A stretch of DNA of 64,000 bases from assembly GCA_026770025.1 (NCBI GenBank), contig JAMXDE010000010.1, positions 62,001-126,000 on the forward strand, given 5' to 3'. Both the position numbers and the translations under genes were made by a program. Every line of letters begins with the position of its first letter. Position 1 is the first letter of the stretch. The notes under the pieces are model-generated. The model saw nothing but the letters and a program-made list of their open reading frames with translations. It was not told the DNA's origin and made no database searches. This stretch comes from Craspedostauros australis. Lineage: Eukaryota; Bacillariophyta; Bacillariophyceae; Mastogloiales; Achnanthaceae. Of the stretch, positions 22,401 to 33,400 are shown one piece after another.

Positions 22401-22777
22401 CTGTCGTCACCTTCTTCTTCGTTATCTACATCAAGGCCATTGCCACCGTGATCGTCATGATCATGCAGCGGATGATTGTTGCGAGTGTAGTCGTGATGAT
22501 GGTCGTGGGCAACAGCATTGATGCCGATGGCGGAACCCTTCGCCACAGACACTTCGTTGACAGCGATGGTTTCGACGCGCGACAGACAAAAGTCTTCATC
22601 ATCATCCGATCCCTCGCTGCGGCTGTTGGGAGCCGTGACGAGCTTGGCATCGCTGACGGTGCTGATGCTGTCGCGCCGTTCCACGTGGCCTCGCGCACCG
22701 TTGGCTGCCGCCGTTGGTGGTGGTGCACCGCTTCTGTTGCGTGGATCGGGGAATGCGTAGTCGTAGGCGATGTTCAT
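19492..22777 (-). CDS. unrecognised acidic, coiled-coil nuclear-type protein, three exons
   Basis: Proposed exons are 22777-21751, 21261-21032 and 20664-19492, giving 809 aa; both junctions keep the frame (TAT G/AC, donor GTACGT; AGG/CAG, donor GTGAGT). Exon 1 is a long Asp/Asn/His/Gln-rich region ending in a structured piece (ETIESLEEPRLGTDKPFGRE). Exon 2 is compact and looks folded: SGILYSQEWITGNIRGNVVG, TTERLLLCLIPYRFIKANAP. Exon 3 starts with a cysteine cluster (DCLKCEIF, FSCIELFG, LFCKVRRCLSI, KKCPRR) that could bind zinc, then an acidic linker, a PKKRKR nuclear signal and a C-terminal coiled coil. I do not recognise the family. Alternative model: exon 2 may begin its own gene at ATG 21334, with 22777-21707 a separate gene; the matching phase and strong donor favour one gene. 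Confidence 0.6.
22080..22215 (-). repeat. Asp/Asn-coding triplet repeat
   Basis: GAT/GAC/AAC triplets code a roughly DDNN-periodic run within exon 1 of the acidic protein. It is a coding minisatellite, probably length-variable between strains. Confidence 0.85.
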
Positions 22778-24646
22778 CTTTGCTGTGTGGAGGTGTTCTT
22801 TGGTCTCAAGAGTGGTAATGTTGTGTTGTGTTGCTGTTATGTTGTTGTGTTGTTGTGTTGCTGTTGTTGCTGTTGTTGCTGTTGTTGATTACTTCCCCTT
22901 CTGCTTGATTTGTGGGGCGTTGCGGCGTCTCGTGCCTCCTCAGAGTCTCGCGGAATGAATGGCTCTGTTCTGCTCTGTTCTGTGATGCGTTTCGCTGCGT
23001 GTTTATGTCGTCTGTTTCTGACGAATGGCGAACGACAAATTGGGAAGGCGATTGGCAATTGGTAATGCAGGTGTCGGCGGTTCCGTTGTTGCTCCGTGTA
23101 CGTACAAATACTTGCTGTTGCTTGAACAAGAGGTAATGGTTGCTCCTTCGTGTGTTCAAATACGATCAAGAGGTGGGGTGCCAGAGAGTGCTGCTTTCAC
23201 TCTGCCTTGTTGCGATTGTTCACAAAGAGTGCCTACTCGTACTCGTACTTGTGCTCGTACTTGTGCTCGTTTTGGTATGACGTTGTGTGTGTGTTTGAGT
23301 TTTTGTGTGATCTCTGTTGTGCGTTGCTTGATTTGTGATGTCGTGGTTCTGATCCGGTTTCGCGGTTTCACTACTTTGTCGTGCGCAGCTGTTCTGTGTG
23401 TTGTTGTGTGGTGCGAAGAATCACGATCACCCGCGCTTTTTGTTTGTCGCACCGGTCTCTCTTTCTCGTTCTGTGTGGTTCCAACGCCCCTGGATTTGGT
23501 TGCTGTTGGCTTCCTGTCTGTTGTTTCTTTCCGCTTCTATCTCTCGGGCTGTCTTTTGCTCCTTGTTGGTTGCGACCTTCTCGCCTCTCTCTCCCTCCTC
23601 GTCTCGATGTGCGGATCTGCTTTGTGTTGTATGCGATTGGGGCAACCGATTGATTGTTTGTTCGCGGCGCCTCCCGCGCTTCTCTTCTTGTTTGGTGTTG
23701 TTGTTGGTGGTGGTGTTGGCGGTGCGTTGTTGTTGTTGGCACCTCTTTGTTGGATGGCGTTCCTTGTTCACATGTTGCTCGTGAGCTTTCGCTCATGGGT
23801 TCCTGTGCACGAATTCATCCCATCGCCACCTCTTCCTGGGTTGCTCGGTACTGTTTCGGGATTGGCTCCTGTGCTGCGCTTTGCTGCGCTGGCGGACACA
23901 ATCAGCAGCATCACAAAACCAAACAGTTGGTGGTGGTGGATGGTGTGGTTACGGTGGACCCAAACGTGTGGGAATGGAAAGCTATCTGCAGTTTTCTCCG
24001 AAACGCCAAGGTCTGCCGAACATTCACAAACGATTATTGCTCCGTTTCCCCAACCCATTTATGGCTCACTGGACACGATGGAGCTTTTTACCTCGGCCTT
24101 TTGTTCGCGAATCTGCATATGTCATTTGCAGAATGCATGACTGAATGTATGTAGTGTTTGACCACTCCGAGCGCACAGGACTTAACGATCGCGTCAATGG
24201 ACTTTTCATGAATTATCATTGTTCGAATATCACACCCAAGATGGGTTTTCTGGACACAGAAGACACGCGTACAATGTGCTGTGATTGGCGAATGACGTGG
24301 ACTTCTCCTCTATTGTTTGCAAAACCACCACGACTTGGTTGCAGAACCAGAAGCGACTCGTACAAAATCAAATCGTGGATTGTTTGCGAATGGCTTGGGC
24401 AAGTTGCGCACGCAGTTCGCAAAGGAGGCAGAAGTGCGAATGAAAAAAAAAATACCACCAAGCACACACGCAGGGGTGCGTTGACTTCACCACCAAGGAA
24501 AGAGATCCACGACAAGACGTGAAAACATGAGATAAAAACTAAAGCGACTATGTGGCTCTGGCAGGCGAAATGACACTGATGCTACCATGCGTAACAACGG
24601 CACCCACCAACAGCGACAGCACCTGAATGACTGAACAGAGCAACCA

Positions 24647-24672
24647 AGAGAGAGAGAGAGAGAGAGAGAGAG
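24647..24672. repeat. (AG)13 dinucleotide repeat
   Basis: Uninterrupted AG dinucleotides in the gene-poor block; a microsatellite. Confidence 0.9.
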
Positions 24673-26135
24673 ATGAATCAATGACACCAACGGTGGCTGC
24701 AGGTGCGAAACCACCAGAACCGACGATGGCGGTGAAGGAACAACGCAAGTGTCACGAGACCAGAGCAGCGCCCAACGCTGTGAACGACGATCAAAGCAGT
24801 AACATTGACATCGCGGCGTCACAGCGTACCCCTCTCCACCTCTTCCATCTTCAACCAAACTGATAAATCGAAGCGGTGAAGCGGTTCACGTACATCCCTT
24901 TTTCACCGATGTGAGAAAAGAACAGTGTCCCAATGGGAACCAAAGATCATGCAGAATGAACAGAAGACACTCCCCAACCACAGGTAAAACAAGACCTCAT
25001 GCAGCGGTGGCATGCGATCTGCTCGAACTTTCACACAACAGCGACCATGACGAACGGCATCGTGAACAGTTGCAACAACAACAACAATAACAACGAACAG
25101 ATGAGAAAGTAGCGAGAAGAGAACAAAAGCGCCGAAGACAGAAACAGGAGAAAGACCAGAAAAGGGGAAGAGGAGGTGGCGGCGTGGTGTGGAGGCGATA
25201 GGACTCGAGGCAAAAAGAGAAGTCGCACGTTCGCTAATCCAATTCGAAAGAGATACGTCCGAAACCCACATCACATGTTACCTCCTTGTGTGTCGCACCC
25301 GAGAAACGATGTCTCGGTGTTGTTGCCTCTCCTTGTGTCGTGATACCCGCATCGCTTCTTCTGTGTGTGTTTGCAACAGGTGCACGGAACGTATGAGATG
25401 GGTGATGCTTGGCGTGCCACTCGGAATGGTCCGGGGAAGAGGAAGAAACAGCACGAGCAGATCATAGTGAACCAAGAAACGCAACCGAAAAGGCATGCGT
25501 AAATGCACGCATGAACGGAACGGATGAGGAATACCTCTGCGACAATGCACACAGTAACCCCCATGGATGAAATGATGCATCAAGTTCCGAGGAATCGCCG
25601 TTTCGCGCGCGGTGGGAGCAACGCACTTGCGTGAGATTGTTCCACAAACCACAACAAAGGCCAGATGGATCACCGGCAGCGAACTCTTTCGACCCAGCAT
25701 ACCAATACCATGGGGACAAAGCAACTCGCACATATCGCTCGGTTGGGTACAAGTTGGGATACGATGAACCCCTCATCCCAACCGGTACGAGCTGCTCGTG
25801 CGTGCGCCAATTGTACTGGCATAGATACGCGTACGCGTATCCAGTCATACGGATTACCCATCGTTGATGCCTCCCTCCTTGTCATTGATACTGCGCGGCA
25901 CCAACAAGACTCTTCCGAATGGCGCGCATTCCAAAACATCATCCCGCACATCACGTCGGGCGCTTTGCATCACATCACGTCCCGCTTGGCTCGTCTCTGT
26001 GCAGTTGGCGCCATCCCTCTGCTCTTGCTCACGATCCCCAATGAGTCAGTCTTCGCTTTCCTCGCATCCGCATGTCCGTCCTGTTCGGGTCGATGAAACA
26101 CATTCTGTGAGCAGGCTACCGCTCTACTCTGCTCC

Positions 26136-26143
26136 TACTCGTA
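26136..26143 (+). promoter_or_regulatory. TACTCGTA element upstream of the phosphatase gene
   Basis: Exact copy of the recurrent 8-mer, about 370 nt before the start codon at 26516. Role inferred from recurrence only. Confidence 0.3.
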
Positions 26144-26413
26144 GGCGTGCGCTTATCCAGTGGCACTTGTGCAACCACCAATCCTTCGCCAATATTTCCA
26201 GTCGTGCGTTTTCTGTTTCGTTGTCTTGCTTATTTGCATGCACAATAGTTGGACCATCCGCCCATCCGTCAGATCTGAGACAGAACAAATCTCCTTCCAA
26301 ACGCCATTCTCGGCAGATCCTCATCTCCCAACGTTACCGCGGTTGTCGAGGCCGACGCAACAGCATCGACAAGAGCAGTCATAACATAGTCGCACGTTCA
26401 GTATTAGTACATG

Positions 26414-26428
26414 TACGACCTATTATAC
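26414..26428 (+). promoter_or_regulatory. 15-mer TACGACCTATTATAC, shared with the NSE3 upstream region
   Basis: The same 15 bases occur at 29293-29307. Here it lies about 90 nt before the ApaH-like phosphatase start and reads in the gene's direction. It contains a TATTATA core and could be a core-promoter element. Confidence 0.4.
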
Positions 26429-26515
26429 TACTAACATCGACAGGGACGGCTACAAGGAGCGCGACCAACGCTTGTTCCTACGAGCAGAATAGCAACACCA
26501 GCAGCGATTGTCACG

Positions 26516-27781
26516 ATGTCACGCAAGTGCAATGGACTGTGCGTGAAGATCCTTGTGGGGGTCGGTTCGACGTTGGCAGCTGCAGCCTTCTGCTCGCATC
26601 CATCCTCCCAGCAGCTGCGCCAGCAATCGATTGCCACAGCATCCAGAGCCGCAGCCTTCGTGCACACGAGCGCTGCCACTGACCGATTGGCATGTGAGGC
26701 TGCGTCGCAACGACGGGATGTTACAGTTGCACTGTCATGTTCCGCTTTGAGGCAAAATGGGGACGCTGAGATCCTCACATCACAAGCTGCTGCGAATCGC
26801 CGCACAAAGACAACTGCGGCAGACCTGTACTTCCAACAGCATGGCAAGATACCCTCGCCAACACAGAAGCATCAGACTCTGCCGATTCGCACGCCGGATG
26901 CCAACTCCAAAAACATCCTCGTCATTGGCGACGTGCACGGATGCTTCGAGGACATGATGAAGTTGCATCGCAAAGCCATTGCGGAGAATGACGACATGGA
27001 ATTCGATCACGTCATCCTCGTCGGTGATTTGGTCAACAAGGGGCCGGAATCGGCACGCGTCGTTCGTCACACACGGTTGCAACCCAAGTGGTGGACAGTG
27101 CGAGGCAATCATGACAATGCCGCTTTGTCGGCAGCGCTGGGACACGCGAAGAGACGGGCCAAATCGAAGTACAGCTGGGTATTGGAGGGTGAAGATACAA
27201 ATGAAGATCAAAATCAAAATGAAGACGTCCATGGGACTACCGACGGAAACGCAGGTGATACCAGTGTCCCATCTCCATCAGTTGTGCTCAGCGATGATGA
27301 TATCATGTGGATGTCGGAATTGCCGTACACCTTGACGATACCGGCTGAGTACTTTCAAACCAAACATGGCGACGACGACAATGTTGGCGGTGATAATAAT
27401 GACCACATCGACACGGTCATTGTCCACGCAGGATTCGTGCCGGGCATCCCGGTGCAAGAGCAATCCATCTACTCCATGGTGGCCATCCGCGAAGTCGATC
27501 TGCTACGTGACACCAACACGTACAGGTACCATGATCGCGGCGTTGGTTACACGGACGGCGCGGACGTCACGAAGAGTCCTTGGGCCAGTGTTTGGACGGG
27601 TCCGCAGCGTGTGATCTTCGGGCATGACGCACGTCGCGGCATCCAGCGGTATCCCGGTGAAATGGCGATCGGCATCGACAGTGGTGCAGTGTATGGCAAC
27701 GGCATGACGGCCATGATACTACCAGAGCGCAGGCTCGTCTCCATTCCAACAATCGTGCATTCTGCCGTTGGGGACGACTGA
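26516..27781 (+). CDS. ApaH-like PPP-family phosphatase, probably plastid or secretory
   Basis: Intronless, 421 aa. All PPP-superfamily metal and phosphate motifs are present: GDVHGC (Asp139, His141), GDLVNKGP, RGNHD, then VHAGF and GHDARRG. The spacing and the GIDSGAVYGN end are those of ApaH-like phosphatases, relatives of bacterial diadenosine tetraphosphate hydrolase; one kinetoplastid member removes mRNA caps, others are uncharacterised. An insert of acidic low-complexity sequence sits between the RGNHD and HAGF motifs. The N-terminus (VKILVGVGSTLAAAA/FCSHP) reads as a signal peptide with Phe after an Ala run, an ASAF-like plastid import site. A frame overlapping the 5' end (25864-26682) is not coding. 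Family sure; location and substrate inferred. Convergent with NSE3. Confidence 0.9.
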   Translation: MSRKCNGLCVKILVGVGSTLAAAAFCSHPSSQQLRQQSIATASRAAAFVHTSAATDRLACEAASQRRDVTVALSCSALRQNGDAEILTSQAAANRRTKTTAADLYFQQHGKIPSPTQKHQTLPIRTPDANSKNILVIGDVHGCFEDMMKLHRKAIAENDDMEFDHVILVGDLVNKGPESARVVRHTRLQPKWWTVRGNHDNAALSAALGHAKRRAKSKYSWVLEGEDTNEDQNQNEDVHGTTDGNAGDTSVPSPSVVLSDDDIMWMSELPYTLTIPAEYFQTKHGDDDNVGGDNNDHIDTVIVHAGFVPGIPVQEQSIYSMVAIREVDLLRDTNTYRYHDRGVGYTDGADVTKSPWASVWTGPQRVIFGHDARRGIQRYPGEMAIGIDSGAVYGNGMTAMILPERRLVSIPTIVHSAVGDD

Positions 27782-28110
27782 GACATGCATGATGGTATGG
27801 TTGCGTCCATGCCATTTCGATTTTTGCAAATATGGCTCTTACATGAAAAAAATAACATTTTACAATAGAGAGCAGTACGAGCACTCCAGCAAAGTAGGAA
27901 TGTCATTTCGCACAAATCACAGGAGCAGAGCACTCTGCTATCCTATCATGCTTGAACATCCATAAATTCAAAAGCCATAGATGATGTTGACAAGTTCACT
28001 TGCTTTGGCATACTTTACATCCCACGATCACGAGTGAGCTTATTTCTCCCTCCCTCCCTCCCCACCTGCCTACGCACTTGTGCGAGCACGCCTCCGACCA
28101 AACTCTCGTG
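27782..28110. other. convergent 3' region
   Basis: The 329 nt between two stop codons hold both 3' UTRs. A TACAATAGA and ATAAATTC stretch (27860-27970) may serve polyadenylation; nothing else is seen. Confidence 0.4.
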
Positions 28111-29277
28111 TTACTCTTCCGCGGCTTCCTCCTCGTCGTCATCTGCCTCTTCCGCGGGTGCCTCCACCTCCTGCAGCATGGTCGGATCCGGCGCTTCATC
28201 CAGGATCTCCGCGCAGAAGACGATGATCTGCCTGCGGCCGATCTCCAATGCCGACCTGGGGCCCATGGAGTACAGAAAGTCACCATCTTCAAAGCGCTCC
28301 GGGAAGTTGTCGTCCGTCGCCTTCTCGCGGATGAGATAATCCTGGTTGAGGAAGAGATCCAGCAAGGCATCGACGTTGGGCGTAAGGCTGCCGGTGTGGC
28401 GGAAGCGGTTCTTGTTCTTCAACGCCGATTGGTGGCTGTTCTTTTGTCGCGTCGTGCCTATCACTGGAGGCTCATTCGGAATGCCTTCATCCACATCGTG
28501 CAGCAGGCGGTACAGATCGCGATCGAGGATCCATCGCGATCCGTCCGACGTCGGCGTGCCCTTGCAGTAGCCCAAGGCCAGCACGAGCATAAGTAGACCC
28601 AGCTCGGTGGAGGTTGACTTGTGCATGGAATGGATGGCCTTTGAGTGCTTGCCGTCCAGGTTCTCGGCCAGACCGTTGCAGACGTAGAATCGGTTCTTGC
28701 ACTTGGTGGGCATCGACTTCATCTCCTCCATGAACTTGGGCAGGCGCTCGAGATCGAAGCCAAAGACGGCATCCAGACGATGCGCCACCTCCGTGAAGAC
28801 GGCCGTCGAGATGCGCTCATTGGAAATGCCGGCGTCCTTGACGATCTTCGTGCGGTCGATGGGTTCGCGCGCCAACGCCTTGAAGAGCACGAGCCTGGAA
28901 ACGGACGTGATGGCGTTCTCGCGGCTGACGGGATCCATCCTCTCCAGCTTCGCCACTTCGGACTGTCGGGCATCCTGGATCTGCTGCGACAGCTCTGGCG
29001 TCTGCTGCGAGAAGCCAAAGTCGGTCTGCGAGGCGCTGACATGGCCGACTCCATCGTCCGACGTGTCGTCGTCCTCATCCTCATTCTCCCTTATCAGCTG
29101 GAAATCGACCTTTGGCTTCTTCTTGCGATCCTCCTGGATCTCATCCTGATCTTCCGAGTCATTGTCCTCGTCTTCTTCGTCTTCTTCGTCCTCATCTTCG
29201 TCTCCATCGTGATCCTCGGCAAAATCATCCACAAATGAGGTGGACGTCACCCGTTCCCTCTTGACCCGTCTCGACAT
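28111..29277 (-). CDS. NSE3: SMC5-SMC6 complex subunit NSE3 (MAGE domain)
   Basis: Intronless, 388 aa. NSE3 is the MAGE-fold subunit that with NSE1 and NSE4 bridges the SMC5-SMC6 heads and binds DNA during repair and replication-fork stability. The first 100 residues are strongly acidic and disordered. The MAGE homology domain follows as two winged helices: SRLVLFKALAREPIDRTKIV, FTEVAHRLDAVFGFDLERLP, the STELGLLMLVLALGYCKGTP helix, a second winged helix ending in FLNQDYLIREK, and FLYSMGPRSALEIGRRQIIV, the family's terminal block. Start chosen at ATG 29277 (MSRRVKRERV); the codon before it in frame is not ATG. The tail is again acidic. Upstream is divergent from the lipase gene. Confidence 0.93.
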   Translation of the reverse strand: MSRRVKRERVTSTSFVDDFAEDHDGDEDEDEEDEEDEDNDSEDQDEIQEDRKKKPKVDFQLIRENEDEDDDTSDDGVGHVSASQTDFGFSQQTPELSQQIQDARQSEVAKLERMDPVSRENAITSVSRLVLFKALAREPIDRTKIVKDAGISNERISTAVFTEVAHRLDAVFGFDLERLPKFMEEMKSMPTKCKNRFYVCNGLAENLDGKHSKAIHSMHKSTSTELGLLMLVLALGYCKGTPTSDGSRWILDRDLYRLLHDVDEGIPNEPPVIGTTRQKNSHQSALKNKNRFRHTGSLTPNVDALLDLFLNQDYLIREKATDDNFPERFEDGDFLYSMGPRSALEIGRRQIIVFCAEILDEAPDPTMLQEVEAPAEEADDDEEEAAEE

Positions 29278-29292
29278 CCTCACTGCTCTTTT

Positions 29293-29307
29293 TACGACCT
29301 ATTATAC
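29293..29307 (+). promoter_or_regulatory. 15-mer TACGACCTATTATAC, shared with the phosphatase upstream region
   Basis: It starts 16 nt upstream of the NSE3 start codon and is continued by GAG, forming TATACGAG. Relative to NSE3 it reads in the reverse direction, unlike the copy at 26414. Confidence 0.4.
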
Positions 29308-29362
29308 GAGTGTGCGTACTGTCAGCGTTTGTTCGTTCTCTACCGAAGGACAGGTTGTAGAT

Positions 29363-29370
29363 TACTCGTA
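29363..29370 (+). promoter_or_regulatory. TACTCGTA element, 86 nt upstream of NSE3
   Basis: Exact copy of the recurrent 8-mer in the NSE3/lipase divergent region, nearer to NSE3. Confidence 0.3.
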
Positions 29371-30355
29371 TGCTATTATAGTTCGACAGAAACGTTTGAG
29401 ACAGTGGAGTTGGAGACTGGGATGGCAGTGATTGCGCAAGTAGTCGTATGACTATGCACCATCATCGTCAGTGCCAAGCGCACGCTCATGAACTCGGGTG
29501 CATCTTCCTGGTCGTTTCGTTGTTGTTGGTTTGTTGTCTCTTGTGTCTTCTTCTGGTGTGAAGTTTGGCGCCACAATTCAAATCAAGCCGACTCGAACCC
29601 TTCGAATCAACATCTCCATCAAAGTCAAAAATGATAGTTATGGTACTCAGTCAGACCCTGAATAGTGATGGCCAAACAGAAGGCAGAAACATGTGCCCAA
29701 AGACGAGAATGCACACTTCGGAGGAAGTTTTGCGATCTGTCATGTCAATCACATCAATGACGCGCTCAAGTTTGCCGCGTTGCGCGCGACTTTCACAATT
29801 TGCGCATCACAAAAAACACGGAACAACTTCTGGCACAACACGGAGAACCGCACAGAGAGAGAGATTTGGAGATCGGATGAGGAACCGACAAAGAAGAGAA
29901 AAGAGAAGGCGCACACGTGTGACGAAGAATGGCATCGTCAGGGGCGACAACAGGAACAGAAGCCGATGGTGTTGACTATGTGTGGCAGCAAGGAGACGCG
30001 ACTTTGCACACCCCGCCGATCCTCCTTGTTCCATCTCTTCCCATTCCGCTGCGCTGCGTCCCGCATTTGCGTCGGGAAAGTATCAGAAAGAGGCGATGAC
30101 GCAGGAAGGGTGACCTTCTGTCATCATCATCATCATCATTGGCAACATCAGCAACTTGATTTGCATTGGTACGAGCAGCCACAGCACCACCGTTGCGAGC
30201 ACCTTCCGATACTCGACGCACGAACTCCTGACGCAGCATCCATAAATCATCCACAGCTTTGCCAATCCCGGCCACCAAGGTTGGATTGCCTCTCCACGAC
30301 TATCACAACTCTGCTCTCTACTATACTCCATTCGTAATAGAATATAGTACGATCG

Positions 30356-30363
30356 TACTCGTA
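30356..30363 (+). promoter_or_regulatory. TACTCGTA element, 123 nt upstream of the lipase
   Basis: Exact copy, embedded in the palindrome-like GATCGTACTCGTAC next to GAATATAGTACGATC. Confidence 0.3.
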
Positions 30364-30485
30364 CAGAAACAGTGAGATTGAGTAGTCGCATGGCATCACC
30401 GCGTGCTTCCGGCCAAACTCATCTTCCAATCCGCCGATCGCGCACTTGACTCTCGAATTCACAACGGCAATCAGCAGTTACAACG

Positions 30486-33400
30486 ATGGCGACGGAGGAA
30501 CCTCATGCAACGCAATCACACCTGCAAGAGCAACAACCAAGGTTGCACATTCACATGCGAGAACAACAGCAGGAACTGCCGCAGATGCAGGCAGCGCATT
30601 GCAATCACAGCAAACAAAGCGATCCCGTTGTCGCGTGCGCTGCTGATCTAACCACGTCATCAAGTCAAGCAATGAATGCAGGCATGCATCCAGCAGCAGA
30701 AAAGCCGCCTGCGACAACACGAGCTGCCTTGAACTCGGGATCAGCCTCAGTGCCAGATCATCATGAGCTAGAATGCTCCCATGCCCATTCCCAGGCTCAA
30801 ACTCATGATCAAACAAATGATCAAACTAATGATCAAACTCGAAATCAAGCACAGGCGCAGGCACAGGCCCACGAACACGTTCAACCTCAGACCCACGAAC
30901 ACGCTCAGAATATTGGCTCGGAACCCACCATGAATTTGGAAACGATTTACGATGTGTACAAGGATGAGCTGATGCCAATGATCATTGCTTCCATCCCAAT
31001 CCTGTGCCACCGATTGATGCAGGACATAGCCAAGTACTTCCAGCTCGCGAACGATCGCGTCGTGCAATTCCTGCTACCCACGTGGACAACACCGTCGCAG
31101 CAGCCCCTGCAGCACTTCGGTTCGCAACTGGCGGAGATGATGGAGAAGTTTCCCCAGAACGCGCAGCAACGCACTGCGGCGGCCTCCGAATTCATTGTGC
31201 AGTACTTCGACACCAACCAGGATGGACACATCAGCCCATCAGAGCTGCTCAACATGACAGAGATCATCTCCCTGGCGCAGCAGCCGCGACAAACCTTCTG
31301 GATGTGGTTCTCGAGGGAATGGCCCTTGATGGATTGGAAGGTCGGGGTGTTCCTCTGGAGGTCCTTCGGCGGCGTCCTCCTCGTCCTTTGCATACTCTCC
31401 ATCATCCCTGGCAGACTCCACAGCACCAGCGGCAAGGTCATGCGCTGGCCCATCCTGGCATTGACCTACTTCTTGATCATGGTGGAACTCGGCGTCTACA
31501 TCATCATCCGTCTGGGCATCTACCTCGCGGAGACCGTCATCGCGACGCCGCGACACCGCGTGCTTCGCAGCAAAATGTCGAAGGCCAAGTCCTACGACTC
31601 GTGGTACCAGTTCGCCTCGGCCTTGGACGTCTCGCAGAAGCGGGACGCGTGGCAGAACTCCATGAAGGACAACACCAGCTACCGCTACAACTGGTCATTC
31701 GTCCGGCAGCTCATCGTCGATCTGCGTGCCGCGCGGCGCAAGGAGGATGCCCTTCTGGCGTTGGCGGTGCTGCAGCAATGCACGCGCAAGAACGTCGGCG
31801 GTGTCATGAGCGAAGATCTATTCTCCTACACCAACACCGGCGAACCGAAGAAGATAGTGCGTGACTTTTGTTCCGAGGTCGTCAAGACCTTGCGGTGGAT
31901 CACGGAGGAGGCGGAATCGCTGGGGGGCACGACCGCAGAATCCGGCATGAAGGCGATGGACGCCTCCGCTGTCAAACGGTACTACGAGAGGAAGCTCACG
32001 AGCAAGGTCCGTGGCGAGCAGAGCAAGATCTGGAAGTCCGTCGTGGATTGGACGACGTTGCCGGTCCACATGGAAAGTACCGACGATCTCAACAGCGTTG
32101 GTGAGCATTCCACTGCGTGGAGCACAGGCGCGAACGACGCCACGCGACGTTCCTCTGCCATGTCCAACGCGCAGACCAGAAACACCGGCGCCGCGTCTGC
32201 CGATTTTGCCGGTGGTGCTTCCACTCCCAAGCATGGCAATACGAATGCCGCCGCCAACAACAACAAAAATCAGGCACATACGCATGAATATGGGAGCGAC
32301 AACGCAGCTGGATCCAAGGCGCCACTCCCACCATTGCACAGGGATCATCTCATCCATTTCATCAAACGTGCACGAGCAGCCTACGGTCGGACAGCGCTCT
32401 GCCTTTCCGGCGGCGCCATGATGGGACTTTACCACTTCGGGCACATCATGGGACTGATAGAGACGGACTGCCTGCCCAACATCATCTCTGGGACAAGCGC
32501 GGGAAGCGTGATCGGTGCCATGGTCTGCACGCGCACTGATGAGGAGATTCGACGTGACATGATACCGGAGATCCTGGGCGAGAAGCTCAAATGCTTCGCG
32601 CGCAATTGGCCCGAGTGCATAAAATCATTCGTCAAGACGGGAGCGATGTTTGACGTCAACGAATGGTTGGACATGATCCGGTGGTTCACGTGCGGCGACA
32701 TGACCTTCGAGGAAGCGTACAAGAAGACAGGCCGCGCCCTCTGTATCACGCTCAGCTCCACCACGAAGAAGGCACCGCCGTTGCTGCTGAGCTACATCTC
32801 GGCACCAAACGTGACCATCGCGTCTGCCGTCATCGCCAGCGCAGCCGTGCCTGGATTCGTCCAGCCTGTCCAGCTGCGATACAAGGACAGGGACGGCTCC
32901 ATCAAGATCAAGGGCGGCGAAACCTACTTCGATGGCTCCATCGAGACGGACATCCCCATCAACGGACTTGCCGAGATGATGAATTGTCAATTCTTCATCG
33001 CCTGCCAGTGCAATCCGCACGTCGTGCCATTCTTCTTCGATTCCAAGGGCGGCGTCGGCAGGCCGAATCGCTGGTCCAGCGGTGACCAAGAGGCCAGTTG
33101 GCGTGGTGGCTTCCTGCTGGCCGCACTGGAGATGTACCTGAAGAACGACATGAAGGCCAAGTTCGTCTTCCTGAATGATCTGGAGGCAGCGGTGGGGTTC
33201 ACATCCACGATGATGACGCAGGAATTCGTCGGATCCACCACCATCGTGCCGCAGGTGCGGTACTCGGACTACTTCAAGCTGTTTTCGGATCCCAACCCAG
33301 CCGACCTGCATCGGTACTTCCAAGGCGGCGCTGTCGCTGCCTACCGACATGCCTCCATGATCCGCCTGCACTACAGCATCGCAGATGCGCTGGATGCATG

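Larger units (their letters stand above)
22778..26515. other. 3.7 kb gene-poor block
   Basis: No domain-bearing frame on either strand. A 371-codon plus-strand frame (23025-24140) is open but is Cys/Leu/Val/Ser-rich with no motif, and I do not call it. The block contains GTTGTTGCT repeats at 22830-22890, a run of (TACTCG/TACTTGTGCTCG) at 23233-23270 and an (AG)n run. The last 400 nt upstream of the phosphatase gene hold promoter-like elements listed separately. Confidence 0.5.
29278..30485. promoter_or_regulatory. divergent intergenic region NSE3/lipase
   Basis: About 1.2 kb without a supported gene; plus-strand frames at 29565-29975 and 29693-30337 overlap and have no motifs. Two exact TACTCGTA copies and one shared 15-mer, listed separately, sit near the two ends. 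A TCATCATCATCATCATC run is at about 30122. Confidence 0.4.

Noticed and set aside
23025-24140. 371-codon plus-strand open frame
   Set aside because: It is long, but Cys/Leu/Val/Ser-rich with no motif and no splice or promoter support; the opposite strand is similarly open over the same span. Kept only as a finding on the gene-poor block.
25864-26682. 272-codon frame overlapping the phosphatase start
   Set aside because: Different frame from the phosphatase, which has all PPP motifs; the overlapping frame has none.
29590-29620. TCGAACCCTTCGAATCAAC, T-loop-like sequence
   Set aside because: No matching acceptor stem or anticodon arm could be drawn around it, so I do not call a tRNA.
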